This document shows, one piece after another, positions 53,901 through 61,695 of a stretch of DNA of 64,000 nt (position 1 is the first letter of the stretch; each line of letters opens with the position of its first letter). The position numbers and the translations under genes are program-made. This DNA is from Chitinophaga arvensicola (GTDB lineage Bacteria; Bacteroidota; Bacteroidia; Chitinophagales; Chitinophagaceae), in assembly GCF_900110835.1 (NCBI RefSeq), contig NZ_FOJG01000001.1, forward strand, positions 4,123,499 through 4,187,498. The letters are read 5' to 3'. Below the pieces are notes generated by a model, which did not search any database, was not told the origin of the DNA, and was given only the letters and a program-made list of their open reading frames with translations.

Positions 53901-56074
53901 CTGGTGGCACCAGGAGCAAAATCGGCTTCTCCATAAGTTTTAGCCGGCATGTTGTTAAACGTGATGTTTTGCGGAACCGGATTATGTATTTTAATATCTG
54001 TGGTGGGGGGAACGTTGTTAAGTGTAATCAGGGAGCTGCAACCGTTTTTGCTCTCAATAGCAGCGCCATTCAGGTGCAGCGTGTTGCCAATGGAGATACC
54101 GTCCGGATCCTGGTCAGTAGCGCTTACGGTGTACCTGAATAATAGAGCGGATGAGCCGCTGCCGGAAACATAGTTTGCGGAAACAGTACCACCTGTATTA
54201 AGTGTAAGTGGCACAGCAGGAACGCCCCCTGAAGTATTTACTACCACATCTTCCGTATAAGTTACGGTAAATTCCAGCGGGTCGCTGCCTTTATAGGTAC
54301 CCGCCCCAGGTACAGATAAAGCCGTAATAGCCGGTTGAGGATTTACTTTTACGGTGAAATCAGCAGGAGTACCGTCGCAGGCGTCGGCAACCGGGGTGAC
54401 AGTGAAAGTTACATCAGCGGGAGCAGTGGTGGTATTCGTCAATGTACCGCTGATGTTACCCGAACCGGCAGCTGCAATACCTGTTACAGCGGTTGTGTTG
54501 CTTCTTGTCCAGTTAAATGCGGTGACGCCGGAAGATCCTGTCAGTATAATCGGGGTGATGTTATTGCCTGAACAGATAGTTTGTGACATCGTTGTTGGTG
54601 AAGTAATGACCGCTCTGTTCTTTACTTCTACTGTAGCTGTGACAGGGTCGGGGGTACAGCCATCAGAAGTGGTGGAGGTAATTGTAAAAGTGACCGTTAC
54701 GGGGGAAGAAGTGGTATTCTCGAGTATGCCGCTGATATCTCCGGTGCCACTTGCCGCTATGCCTGTTACGGAGGTGGTGTTATCGCGGGTCCAGTTGAAA
54801 GTAGCACTGGTCGCCGTATTGGTTAATGCAATGGTGCTAATTGCTGTGCCAGGGCAAATAGATTGTGATGCGTTACTGACTTGCGTTGTTCCGGCATTTG
54901 TTACCGTAAATACTGCACTTGAAGAAAATGCACATCCATAAGGATCGGTATAGTCGTAGCTAACCACTTGTGTGCCCGCCGATGGATCAAAATATCCGCC
55001 GCTGACACCGGTGCCTGAATATGAGCCACCTGCCGGTGAGCCGGTGGTTAATTCGATAGGGGGCTCATTGGAGCATATACGTAATGGCGCCGTAAAATTG
55101 ACGGGATTAGTGGCGCATACGATGGTTACAGAATAAAACTTTGATGCTGAGCATCCACTTGCATCAAACACGGTAACTGTAAAGAAGAACGTACCTGTAG
55201 CGGTAGGTGTTCCAGACACAACGCCACTGGTAGACAGCGTAAGGCCGGGAGGCAATGCGCCGCCAGTAATGGCGAAGGAAGGTGGTCCTAATGTGCCGGT
55301 CTGCGATATTGTTTGATTATATGCTGTACCGGTTCTGCCAGAAGGGATACTGGCTGTGGTCAGCGTTATTTCCGGACATACGTAGGGTACATATGTTACC
55401 TCGTCAATACCAATGTAGTCGCTATTGGGGCCAGCGGGGCCACCATTGGTCACAAAATACCGGAATGCCAGTCTGCCGGAAGTAGGGGCTGGCAGTCCTG
55501 ATATCGTAATGGTATATTGTGCCCAGCTTTCCGGGTAAGTACCTGTTGTCTGTGTTGGGTTAATAGCCAGCAGTAAGTCGGTAAAATCGCCAACACCGGG
55601 AGCTGTACTACCCACATTGATACTGCCTCCGTTTGCACTCATACGTACTTCCAGGCGATCGGGCAAATCGGGATGGCCGTCTGCTATAGTAGGTTTGCGT
55701 GTATAAAACATGAGCACATCGCCGTTACGGAGCGTGCGGTTTGGCATAATCAGCCAGTTGCTGATGGTACCCGTACCTGCTACGCTGTTCGCATCTACGC
55801 CAATATAGGCATCGTCGGCACCGGCGTAAGCATTGAAGGGACCCGGATCAGGCAGTGCCGTGGTGGGCTTGCCCTGAAACCAGGTTGCTGAACCCGGCAG
55901 AGTACTGTTGTTTTGTATAATCCATCCGGATCCTGAAAGGGTACTGATATTATTAAAACTCTCCGTATATCCCTGCGCGTAGCCGGTGTTCAACCGTAGT
56001 AGGAACGTTAGCAAAAGGAATAACCAGCTTTTTGGGATAAATAGCAAGCGGCAGACCTGTAATTTTGGTTTCAT
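50981..56074 (-). CDS. giant secreted MBG-repeat protein with type IX gliding-type sorting domain
   Basis: A 1697-residue surface or secreted protein. Order: signal peptide (residues 1-33), a choice-of-anchor J-like jelly-roll domain (about 35-230, 'YTESFNNISTLSGSGWIIQN'), an Ig-like domain ('ALPPGLTLSTSGVVSGTPTA'), several PKD-like repeats ('TSATFNWTRDNTTSVTGIAA'), a bacterial Ig-like domain ('ITFNNMPAKTYGEADFAPGA'), nine 76-residue MBG repeats (783-1466), one divergent repeat, and the C-terminal gliding motility-associated domain ('IPNTFSPNGDGVNDYWTIPE' to 'GWLNLLK'). The last marks a type B type IX substrate. Likely an adhesin or stalk; no enzymatic domain is seen. PorP/SprF partner follows. 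Confidence 0.92.
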   Translation of the reverse strand: MKPKLQVCRLLFIPKSWLFLLLTFLLRLNTGYAQGYTESFNNISTLSGSGWIIQNNSTLPGSATWFQGKPTTALPDPGPFNAYAGADDAYIGVDANSVAGTGTISNWLIMPNRTLRNGDVLMFYTRKPTIADGHPDLPDRLEVRMSANGGSINVGSTAPGVGDFTDLLLAINPTQTTGTYPESWAQYTITISGLPAPTSGRLAFRYFVTNGGPAGPNSDYIGIDEVTYVPYVCPEITLTTASIPSGRTGTAYNQTISQTGTLGPPSFAITGGALPPGLTLSTSGVVSGTPTATGTFFFTVTVFDASGCSASKFYSVTIVCATNPVNFTAPLRICSNEPPIELTTGSPAGGSYSGTGVSGGYFDPSAGTQVVSYDYTDPYGCAFSSSAVFTVTNAGTTQVSNASQSICPGTAISTIALTNTATSATFNWTRDNTTSVTGIAASGTGDISGILENTTSSPVTVTFTITSTTSDGCTPDPVTATVEVKNRAVITSPTTMSQTICSGNNITPIILTGSSGVTAFNWTRSNTTAVTGIAAAGSGNISGTLTNTTTAPADVTFTVTPVADACDGTPADFTVKVNPQPAITALSVPGAGTYKGSDPLEFTVTYTEDVVVNTSGGVPAVPLTLNTGGTVSANYVSGSGSSALLFRYTVSATDQDPDGISIGNTLHLNGAAIESKNGCSSLITLNNVPPTTDIKIHNPVPQNITFNNMPAKTYGEADFAPGATSSSALAITYTSSNPAVATITGNQVHIVGAGTTTITASQAGNGDYLPATAIDRTLQVNPKSITVTADPISKIYGEADPALTYTLTPALIPGDKFTGALGRTGGENTGAYAINQGTLALNSNYALSYTANNLTITAKPVTVTAETKSKKYGEADPALTYSVSPELVTGDKFTGALSRSTGENVGLYTINQGTLALNSNYTLSYTNNDLTIIARPIMVTVAAKSKTYGETDPELTYSASPALINSDKFTGALSRTSGENIGIYEINQGTLALSSNYLLSYASHYLTITAKPVTVTVAAKSKTYGETDPAWTYSVSPALINSDKFTGALSRTAGENAGTYAINQGTLALNGNYILSYAGSDLTITGKPVTVTVAAKSKTYGETDPAWTYSVSPALINSDKFTGALSRTAGENAGTYAINQGTLALNGNYLLSYTGNDLTINAKPVTVTVAAKSKTYGETDPAFTYSVSPTLISGDKLTGALSRTAGENTGTYTINQGTLASNGNYILSYTGNNLTITAKPVTVTAAAKNKVYGEADPALTYDISSALVNGDKFTGALSRTAGENIGTYGINQGTLALNGNYILSYTGNDLRVTTKPVTVTAAAKSKAYGEADPALTYGVSPALVNGDKFTGSLSRTAGESIGAYGISQGSLALNSNYSISYTGNNLTVTAREVTVTAEAKSKVYGDADPVFTYTVSPALLPNDAFTGTLGRATGDNAGSYTIEQRTLALNSNYTIHYNPASLVINKAVLTATAGDKTICPEEPLAAVPVSYTGFKNGETVAALNKEPVVNIPSHKTAGNYALTPSDGAASNYSFNYVNGQLTVLPAPSGNISQQLAGAGIYQLTAPSGTGYLWSNGETTNTINVKTSGNYTVAVTGEQGCKSQFSWQLAIQNISIPNTFSPNGDGVNDYWTIPELANYPQANVAIINRDGQLVFESKNFSRWDGKNAGKDLPAGVYFYRVIKTPGDTPVTGWLNLLK
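51677..53728 (-). repeat. nine tandem 228-base repeats encoding MBG domains
   Basis: Repeat units begin at 53728, 53500, 53272, 53044, 52816, 52588, 52360, 52132 and 51904 (minus strand), each exactly 228 bases (76 codons). The shared core is KSKxYGExDPxxTY, then DKFTGALSR, GENxGxYxINQGTLAL and NYxLSYTxNxLTI. Units four and five are identical over their first 63 residues. Constant length with no indels indicates in-register duplication. Confidence 0.95.
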
Positions 56075-56119
56075 GAAGATGTATGTTGCTTTTTTATTAA
56101 AGTAGCATTGAATTCATAG

Positions 56120-56159
56120 CACGATCCTCCAGGAGCGCATATTGCTCCCGTTAATCGTG
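56120..56159 (-). promoter_or_regulatory. two-part hairpin in the 5' leader of the repeat-protein gene
   Basis: CACGAT (56120-56125) pairs with ATCGTG (56154-56159), enclosing GGAGC (56132-56136) and GCTCC (56144-56148). It ends 46 bases before the ATG at 56074 (minus strand). Could be an mRNA leader structure or an operator. Confidence 0.35.
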
Positions 56160-56469
56160 AGATAGGACTAAACTAATCGAGGCTTTGCCAAACGGTATAG
56201 GTTGGCTACAGAGGTGGTTTAATCACGCATTTTCGAATAGTATAGGGATTTATTAAATGATATTTCTGCTGTTCCCGTTTTCAGAACGGGTGCAATGTAA
56301 TAACATTCGTTATACGAAAATAGCGTAAAAATACTTATTATTAAAATAGTTTATATAAAAAGGTGGATTCACTAATACGATCGGCTAAACGCAGAAACTA
56401 AATTGAATACTGCAATCTGCATGAATATCTTTACACGGCTTTGCCATGTTTGCCTGGAAAGGACTGTGC

Positions 56470-56501
56470 AAAAAAAGAGCTGGTCTGAATAAGACCAGCT
56501 C
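56470..56501 (-). terminator. intrinsic terminator of the gene ending at 56566
   Basis: GAGCTGGTCT (56477-56486) pairs with AGACCAGCTC (56492-56501) around a 5-base loop; on the minus strand the stem is followed by TTTTTTT. It lies 65 bases past the stop. Confidence 0.9.
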
Positions 56502-56565
56502 CTGGAGTTCCAGTTAACTTATTCATCAACTTAGCAAGCACTCTTTTTCTTATATGCGGTGCTGC

Positions 56566-58086
56566 TTAGCTTATTTTTTCGAGATGACAATCGAGGCGTT
56601 TATCTTTTTTATAATATTCCATAATCATGATGGAGCCTGGCTTTGCCGGTAAAATTCTGGATTTGCTGGCTTTTGATTTCAGGTTTATTTTATCCTGTTT
56701 AAAGGTAGTGCCATTAAACCGGATGGTGTTAAAGGTTTGCCCCTTGTAATCACTGCTTCTTACATAATCGCTAAAGCAGAAGGAAAAGGTGATATTGTCC
56801 TCGTCAACAGTAGTAAAGTTATAGTCAAATGCGCCTGTGCTTTTTAACATCATTGCGATCAGGTGCTGGCTGTTGAAGTCCGAAATGGCACTTAATTCTG
56901 CATTGTTATTTGTTTTGTCGTACACTTTGGCGCCTGTTACTTTGAAGTTTTTATCGAATGTCATTACCACCATATCGGTTGTAATAATTTTTGTAGCCCC
57001 TACATTGGTGCCAGCACCGGCAGCGGCGCCTAATACTTTTAAGGCAACACCGCCGGCGCTTACCTGTCTTTTATAGCCTTCACCTACCACATACATATTC
57101 CCGTTGGCTGCTTGTACCATGTTATGAATATAGAGGTAGCCTACTTCGTCGATTTTACCTTTGCTATTGGTACGTAAATATTTGGCAAAATCTTTTTCCC
57201 AGCTGTTATAGGTTTTGGAAAGCACTTTTCCACTGGTCGTTACTTCATAAACTGCCAGTCCTTTACTGGCATCTTTGGCGACGTTGGCGTCTTTATCGAA
57301 ATAGGTACCCATTAATATGAATTTGCCACCTTCCTGCTTAACTTTCAGGGAAGTCGGCAGCAGGAGGTATTCATCATTTTCTCCATCCAGGTCAAATACT
57401 TTTTTCTTTGTTACAAAGTTGATGCCCACAATGTGAGCAGATATGCCACCGGTTAGCAGGTGTTTTCTTTTCAATACCTGCAGTACAATTAAGCTGTCGG
57501 TATTACCCAGGTATTCGGCAAAAGCTATCCGGTCGTTGTCATCGTTGGGGATATATTTCCAGTATGCCTTTGACTGGGAACCGTAGAAATCCACTTCATA
57601 AGTACGGTCTTTTCCATCTCTTACCGGCATAACAGATACATAGCCTTTTTCGCCCACGTCAAATACGTTATTGTTGGTGCCATCGTCTGTATGCAGTGTT
57701 TTGTACTGCTCCATCAGTTGTTCTGTTTTCCTGGAGTATTCGCTTGTGTAATTGTTGATCAGCTTACCATCCAATGAATATATTCTCATGTTAAGGCTTC
57801 TTTCCTTTTCGTTCTGGAAAAGAAAAGATAGGCTGCCGCCATTGTAACCGGCTTCCAGCAGGTTGATGTTTTTGGAATCCTGGAATTTGATATCTTTTAC
57901 CTTGTTCAGATTTTCATCCAGGATCTGCAGGGTATATTCGTTTGTTTTTCTGTCGACTTTATCACTCAGATAAAAGAAAAAGTAGCCTTTGATCTGCTTG
58001 TTTTCCATAATAGTACCACTACTCTGGAAGTAGGTAGCATATACATTGTCGACCGATAATTTGTTTTGTGCGTGTGACAGGGACAC
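56566..58086 (-). CDS. exported protein of unknown function, signal peptide out of frame
   Basis: A 506-residue frame beginning at a GTG (58086) inside what should be the signal peptide. The mature part reads 'SHAQNKLSVDNVYATYFQSS' and has repeated beta-rich blocks ('LQILDENLNKVKDIKFQDSK', 'MRIYSLDGKLINNYTSEYSR', 'VYEVTTSGKVLSKTYNSWEK') suggesting a beta-propeller or similar. I recall related uncharacterised Bacteroidota proteins (possibly DUF6770) but cannot confirm. Signal-peptide residues 'MFKKTLTVLLFLSMA' lie directly upstream in another frame (see next entry). It lies 71 bases downstream of the M48 protease gene, on the same strand and probably the same transcript. Confidence 0.75.
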   Translation of the reverse strand: MSLSHAQNKLSVDNVYATYFQSSGTIMENKQIKGYFFFYLSDKVDRKTNEYTLQILDENLNKVKDIKFQDSKNINLLEAGYNGGSLSFLFQNEKERSLNMRIYSLDGKLINNYTSEYSRKTEQLMEQYKTLHTDDGTNNNVFDVGEKGYVSVMPVRDGKDRTYEVDFYGSQSKAYWKYIPNDDNDRIAFAEYLGNTDSLIVLQVLKRKHLLTGGISAHIVGINFVTKKKVFDLDGENDEYLLLPTSLKVKQEGGKFILMGTYFDKDANVAKDASKGLAVYEVTTSGKVLSKTYNSWEKDFAKYLRTNSKGKIDEVGYLYIHNMVQAANGNMYVVGEGYKRQVSAGGVALKVLGAAAGAGTNVGATKIITTDMVVMTFDKNFKVTGAKVYDKTNNNAELSAISDFNSQHLIAMMLKSTGAFDYNFTTVDEDNITFSFCFSDYVRSSDYKGQTFNTIRFNGTTFKQDKINLKSKASKSRILPAKPGSIMIMEYYKKDKRLDCHLEKIS

Positions 58087-58133
58087 GCCATGCTGAGGAA
58101 CAGCAGGACTGTCAGCGTTTTTTTGAACATCAT
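58084..58133 (-). other. displaced signal-peptide start of the gene at 56566-58086
   Basis: ATGATG at 58133-58128 opens a frame reading MMFKKTLTVLLFLSMA, a good hydrophobic signal core, which then runs out of frame with VSLSHAQNK. Joining the two by one added base near 58086 gives a full signal peptide with a SHAQ-N cleavage site. Either one base is lost here in the genome or in the assembly, or the ribosome shifts by -1. Confidence 0.7.
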
Positions 58134-58157
58134 TTCAAGGTTTTAGAAGGGGATTGT

Positions 58158-59552
58158 TTATTGATTATGTAATTGTCTTGCTTTATTGTATTCCCGCATA
58201 AATGCTGCGTAGCCGTTCATTTGGGTATGGAACGCGCTGAGATAATAGAATGCAATGGCCGGGTATTCTTCGAGGTATAGATTTTGGATCATCTGTAACA
58301 GTACATTATAGTTTGCCGGATAATCCGGTGCCGGGAGTTCTGTTAGTTTGCCGAGGGTATGTGTTTGCTGTGCATCATAGCAGCTGTTGAGTATTTTGCC
58401 GATTTGTGTTACCAGGTAAGGATCACCGGGCTTTTCCTGTAGCAGTAAAAGGGTATAATATAAGCTCCTGGTATAATTATCGTTTTCGTAAGCGTAGGCG
58501 ATTATTTCGTACTTAAAGGCCTGTCGCAGGGAATCGAATGCTGGCTTGCTAACGATGTTCCAGGCAGGCTGGCCGTCAGGTCGCGTGGTAGTATATGGCT
58601 TGAGCAGGTTGATACGCTTTTTGCAGTCGGGATGTGTTTTAAGGGAGTCCTGTAACTGATCGTCTTTTTCCAGTTTGGCGTGTCCGCCGAGTAACCCTTC
58701 CCGTTTGGAGATCCATCTTTTCCGAAAGGGATAATCCGGGGCGTTAAACAGCTGTTGCAGCTTTTCGGCGGTACGCAGGGTATCCACATCGATATTATCG
58801 AGCAGTGTAAGTGCGGAGAGCGCGCCTTCCAGGTTAAAGCGGGTATGCTGCATAAATATCATGCCCATGGAGTCTGCGGCTGATTCATGATCCCTGCTGT
58901 GTTTGCGACTGTTGAAGGTAAGGCCTTTCATCAGTTGTTCCAGACGTTCCCGTTTACCGTATTCGGAGGATTTGATCTTTTTCAGTTCATCCTGCATGTC
59001 TTTACCGTTCATGGTATTTACATACCGGGCAATGCTGTTTTCACTATGCTGCAGGTAGTAATGCGCGAGTTCATGGCATAGTACAAAGACCGCCTGGCTT
59101 TCATTTTCCAGTTCTTTGAACAGCCCCATATTAAAGAGAATAATTCCTTCTCCTATATAGCTGGCATTGGGTACGCCGGAGCGCGAAAAATAGCAGTGTA
59201 CCTCCAGTGGCTGCAGTAGTGGATTGGCCTTGATGATTTCTTTTACAAGGGCATCCAGGTATTGTTGTGCCCCGGTAGCAGTATAGATTTCCTGTTTGTC
59301 GAATTTGGATTTGATGTTATCCCAGCGCTGGTCGTAAACCGCTGTCAGTTCTTTTTTATTTTTTGCCGGCAGTTGGGCGATATTGGCTTTATAATGTGTT
59401 TCAAATTGTTGTTCCAGGCTGGCCAGCATCCGCTCATTCTGGGGGACCGGTTTAAACATCTGGGCATTTCCGGTAATAGCAACAGCAATACACAGGAGGA
59501 AAACAATACAGCTCCGGGCCATTACAAGGCGCTGGAAGGAAAACATACTCAT
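58158..59552 (-). CDS. exported M48-family metalloprotease
   Basis: A 464-residue protein starting at the ATG at 59552 (MSMFSFQRLVMARS), followed by the signal peptide (cut after 'TGNAQ'). The zinc motif HExxH is H160-E161-x2-H164 ('VLCHELAHYYLQHSEN'), and the third ligand region is 'DHESAADSMGMIF' as in M48 peptidases (ExxxD). The C-terminal half is TPR-like helical. It is BepA/Oma1-like in layout and may act in envelope protein quality control. An in-frame extension to 59762 runs into the PAP2 gene and lacks family features. The unknown exported protein follows 24 bases from its stop to that gene's displaced start. Confidence 0.88.
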   Translation of the reverse strand: MSMFSFQRLVMARSCIVFLLCIAVAITGNAQMFKPVPQNERMLASLEQQFETHYKANIAQLPAKNKKELTAVYDQRWDNIKSKFDKQEIYTATGAQQYLDALVKEIIKANPLLQPLEVHCYFSRSGVPNASYIGEGIILFNMGLFKELENESQAVFVLCHELAHYYLQHSENSIARYVNTMNGKDMQDELKKIKSSEYGKRERLEQLMKGLTFNSRKHSRDHESAADSMGMIFMQHTRFNLEGALSALTLLDNIDVDTLRTAEKLQQLFNAPDYPFRKRWISKREGLLGGHAKLEKDDQLQDSLKTHPDCKKRINLLKPYTTTRPDGQPAWNIVSKPAFDSLRQAFKYEIIAYAYENDNYTRSLYYTLLLLQEKPGDPYLVTQIGKILNSCYDAQQTHTLGKLTELPAPDYPANYNVLLQMIQNLYLEEYPAIAFYYLSAFHTQMNGYAAFMREYNKARQLHNQ

Positions 59553-59650
59553 AGTTAGGTAGGTTATAGGTCTCCCGAAACTAATATATTTATTTTCAAA
59601 TGGTGGAAAATAGCATGCTAAACTTTTCAAGCAGGAAGCGAACTTTTGTG

Positions 59651-60475
59651 CTAGAATCCCATTGCTACGGCTTTTTTCCGCTCCAGTTCCCGGTGATGCC
59701 GGAACACACTTTTGGTTACAAAATGCCCAAGCGCCAAACCAATCCATACATCGCTGCTCCAATGTCTGTTTTCGTACAGGCGTGTTACACCAGTCATGCC
59801 GGCAATTCCATACGCCACCCAGGGCACCCAGGGATGATCTTTACCATATAGCTCTGCGAGAGAAGTGGCTACAGTCATTACCGTCAGGCTATGGCCGGAA
59901 GGGAAGGAGGTATGTTTTTTCTGCGGATCCTTGCTGAAAGGTGCTGCAAAATCGAAGGGGGAATCGTAATAGGTAGGGCGGCCGCGTTTTATAACAGTTT
60001 TGATAGTAGCATAAATGGCGGTAGAGATGATCAGCGATTTGGCAGTCATCAAACTGCCGTGTTCCAGCTTGCGATCGTGCGTAATAACGCCGGCTACATA
60101 CATACCGGCCACGAGATAAGGAGAGTACGCGTTTCCGAATGGTTCAATCTGATCGGTTACGCTGGTCATGAAGTTGGTTTGATTATGTACAAAAAAGTGC
60201 TTGATGCCATAATCGTTGGCTACCAGGATACCGGCTACGCCAGCCACAGCGCCGAGGCGGATGAAATCTTTCTTTTCCCAGTGCGCGGGCCGGGCTACTG
60301 TATATTTCAGATCCCTCCAGATGCTTCCCAGGTATACGCCGTTGATGCGGTACCGGATAAGGGTATCTGCGGCATTCACGGTGGTATCTCCGGGCGCAGT
60401 GGCGATACTGTCGGATTGCGCGCAGGTACCAAAGGGAATGACAATCAGTAAAAAAGCAATCGGGAGAAATTTCAT
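59651..60475 (-). CDS. PAP2-family membrane phosphatase
   Basis: A 274-residue protein with a signal peptide or first helix ('FLPIAFLLIVIPFGTCAQ') and several membrane helices. All three acid-phosphatase motifs of the PAP2 family are present: KX6RP ('KTVIKRGRP'), PSGH ('SFPSGHSL'), and the SRX5HX3D motif as 'TRLYENRHWSSD' with Thr for Ser. The enzyme dephosphorylates lipids such as phosphatidate or undecaprenyl diphosphate on the periplasmic side. The start codon is 71 bases downstream of the pterin synthase stop; the M48 gene follows with a 98-base gap. Confidence 0.9.
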   Translation of the reverse strand: MKFLPIAFLLIVIPFGTCAQSDSIATAPGDTTVNAADTLIRYRINGVYLGSIWRDLKYTVARPAHWEKKDFIRLGAVAGVAGILVANDYGIKHFFVHNQTNFMTSVTDQIEPFGNAYSPYLVAGMYVAGVITHDRKLEHGSLMTAKSLIISTAIYATIKTVIKRGRPTYYDSPFDFAAPFSKDPQKKHTSFPSGHSLTVMTVATSLAELYGKDHPWVPWVAYGIAGMTGVTRLYENRHWSSDVWIGLALGHFVTKSVFRHHRELERKKAVAMGF

Positions 60476-60546
60476 TTATGCAAAAGGCTTCAGATGGAGC
60501 GAATGTAATATTTTTTATAAAAATCTCCCCTTTACATTATAGTTCT

Positions 60547-60963
60547 TTATCCAAAACACTCCGCACTGTTATTCTCCGTCTCTGCCAGTCTCACTGAATG
60601 AAGCAATACGCCCTCATAGCCCTCAATCGGCACTTTGAGTTGTTTGAAAATTTCAACGCAGAGTAATTCAGTGGAGGCCATCTTGCCAGCCATAAAATCT
60701 ACGTCCAGGTTCAGGTTCTTATGGTCCAGTTTTTCGATGATATAATCATTGATGATTACCTTCAGCTCTTTCAAATCTATGATATAGGGCCTTTCAGGAT
60801 CCACATCGCCTTTTACCGTTACGAAAAGCTCATAGTTGTGGCCATGATAATGAGGGTTTGCACATTTCCCAAATAGTTGGAAGTTCTCTTCTTCGGTCAA
60901 ATCCTGCCGGTACATCCGGTGTGCAGCGTTAAAACGCTCTCTGCGTGTAATAAAAGTCAGCAT
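60547..60963 (-). CDS. 6-pyruvoyltetrahydropterin / 6-carboxytetrahydropterin synthase family
   Basis: A 138-residue enzyme of the QueD/PTPS family, which converts dihydroneopterin triphosphate. Zinc ligands H15 ('FNAAHRM'), H40 and H42 are present, with the catalytic Cys C34. The motif is C-A-N-P-H-Y-H-G-H, that is CX5HGH. From memory, canonical QueD has CX3HGH while PTPS-type enzymes have CX5HGH, so the product may be 6-pyruvoyltetrahydropterin (biopterin route) and not only the queuosine intermediate. 'LDHKNLN' and 'ETENNS' carry the remaining active-site residues. The start at 60963 (MLTFITRRERF) is preferred to 60993. It lies 65 bases after queH, within the pterin and folate cluster. Confidence 0.88.
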   Translation of the reverse strand: MLTFITRRERFNAAHRMYRQDLTEEENFQLFGKCANPHYHGHNYELFVTVKGDVDPERPYIIDLKELKVIINDYIIEKLDHKNLNLDVDFMAGKMASTELLCVEIFKQLKVPIEGYEGVLLHSVRLAETENNSAECFG

Positions 60964-61028
60964 TGTCTGATGGTCATCTCTTTTTATCTCCATACACGGT
61001 AAAGAAGGGACATTCCCTCTTACTATGT

Positions 61029-61688
61029 TTACAGGTTATTATTACTATAATATTTTTCACCAAGTTTGATCTTTTCCCGTCCGTTTTCCATACGCCATTT
61101 ATTGGTATCGCGCAGGGAATAGGCACAGCCGCAGTATTCCTGCATATAAAACGCCTCTTCCTTGCTTATCTCGAGCATGCGGCTGGAACCACCCTGTTTA
61201 CGCCAGTTATAGGTCCAGTAGTTGATGCCTTCGTAATGACCAGCAGCTCTTATGCCGGAATCATTTATCTGCTCCATGTTTTTCCAGCGGGAAATTCCAA
61301 GTGAACTACAGATGGTATCAAAGCCATGTTCGGAAGCGTATAGGGCTGTACGTTCAAAGCGCATATCAAAGCACATGGTACAACGAATGCCTCTTTCGGG
61401 CTCCAGTTCCATTCCTTTTGCCCTTTCAAACCAGTTATCGACGTCGTAATCAGCATCTATGAATGGAATGCCATGCTTTTCTGCGAAGCGTATATTTTCC
61501 TCCTTCCGGAGATCATATTCTTTTTTGGGATGGATGTTGGGATTGTAAAAGAAGATGGTAAAATCTATCCCTGAGGCAATGATTGCCTCCATCACTTCCC
61601 CTGAGCATGGTGCGCAGCAGGAGTGTAGCAGTAGTTTTTTTCCCTGGTTGGGAAGCTCCAGTTTTTGACGGATAAAATTCATGTGCAT
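61029..61688 (-). CDS. queH: epoxyqueuosine reductase QueH
   Basis: A 219-residue iron-sulfur enzyme that reduces epoxyqueuosine to queuosine in tRNA, the last step of queuosine synthesis. Conserved cysteines are C24-C25 and C28 ('LLLHSCCAPCSGE'), CX2C in 'IRCTMCFDMRF', and the CGC of 'QEYCGCAYSLRDT'; 'LGISRWKNMEQI' and 'YNWRKQGGSSRML' are family blocks. The start at 61688 (MHMNFIRQK) leaves 7 bases after the MTHFR-like stop; the extension to 61760 would overlap that gene. It is co-transcribed with glyA and the MTHFR-like gene, and its partner upstream in the pathway may be the pterin synthase downstream. Confidence 0.92.
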   Translation of the reverse strand: MHMNFIRQKLELPNQGKKLLLHSCCAPCSGEVMEAIIASGIDFTIFFYNPNIHPKKEYDLRKEENIRFAEKHGIPFIDADYDVDNWFERAKGMELEPERGIRCTMCFDMRFERTALYASEHGFDTICSSLGISRWKNMEQINDSGIRAAGHYEGINYWTYNWRKQGGSSRMLEISKEEAFYMQEYCGCAYSLRDTNKWRMENGREKIKLGEKYYSNNNL

Positions 61689-61695
61689 TTTGTGA

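Larger units (their letters stand above)
56075..56565. other. 491-base intergenic region upstream of the giant repeat protein
   Basis: It holds a leader hairpin (56120-56159) near the repeat-protein start and the terminator of the next gene (56470-56501). The remaining about 300 bases (56160-56469) are AT-rich with no credible frame; I could not find a perfect TAnnTTTG box for the giant gene. Confidence 0.6.

Noticed and set aside
59553..59762. N-terminal extension of the M48 protease
   Set aside because: It overlaps the PAP2 gene and places 70 residues before a good signal peptide.
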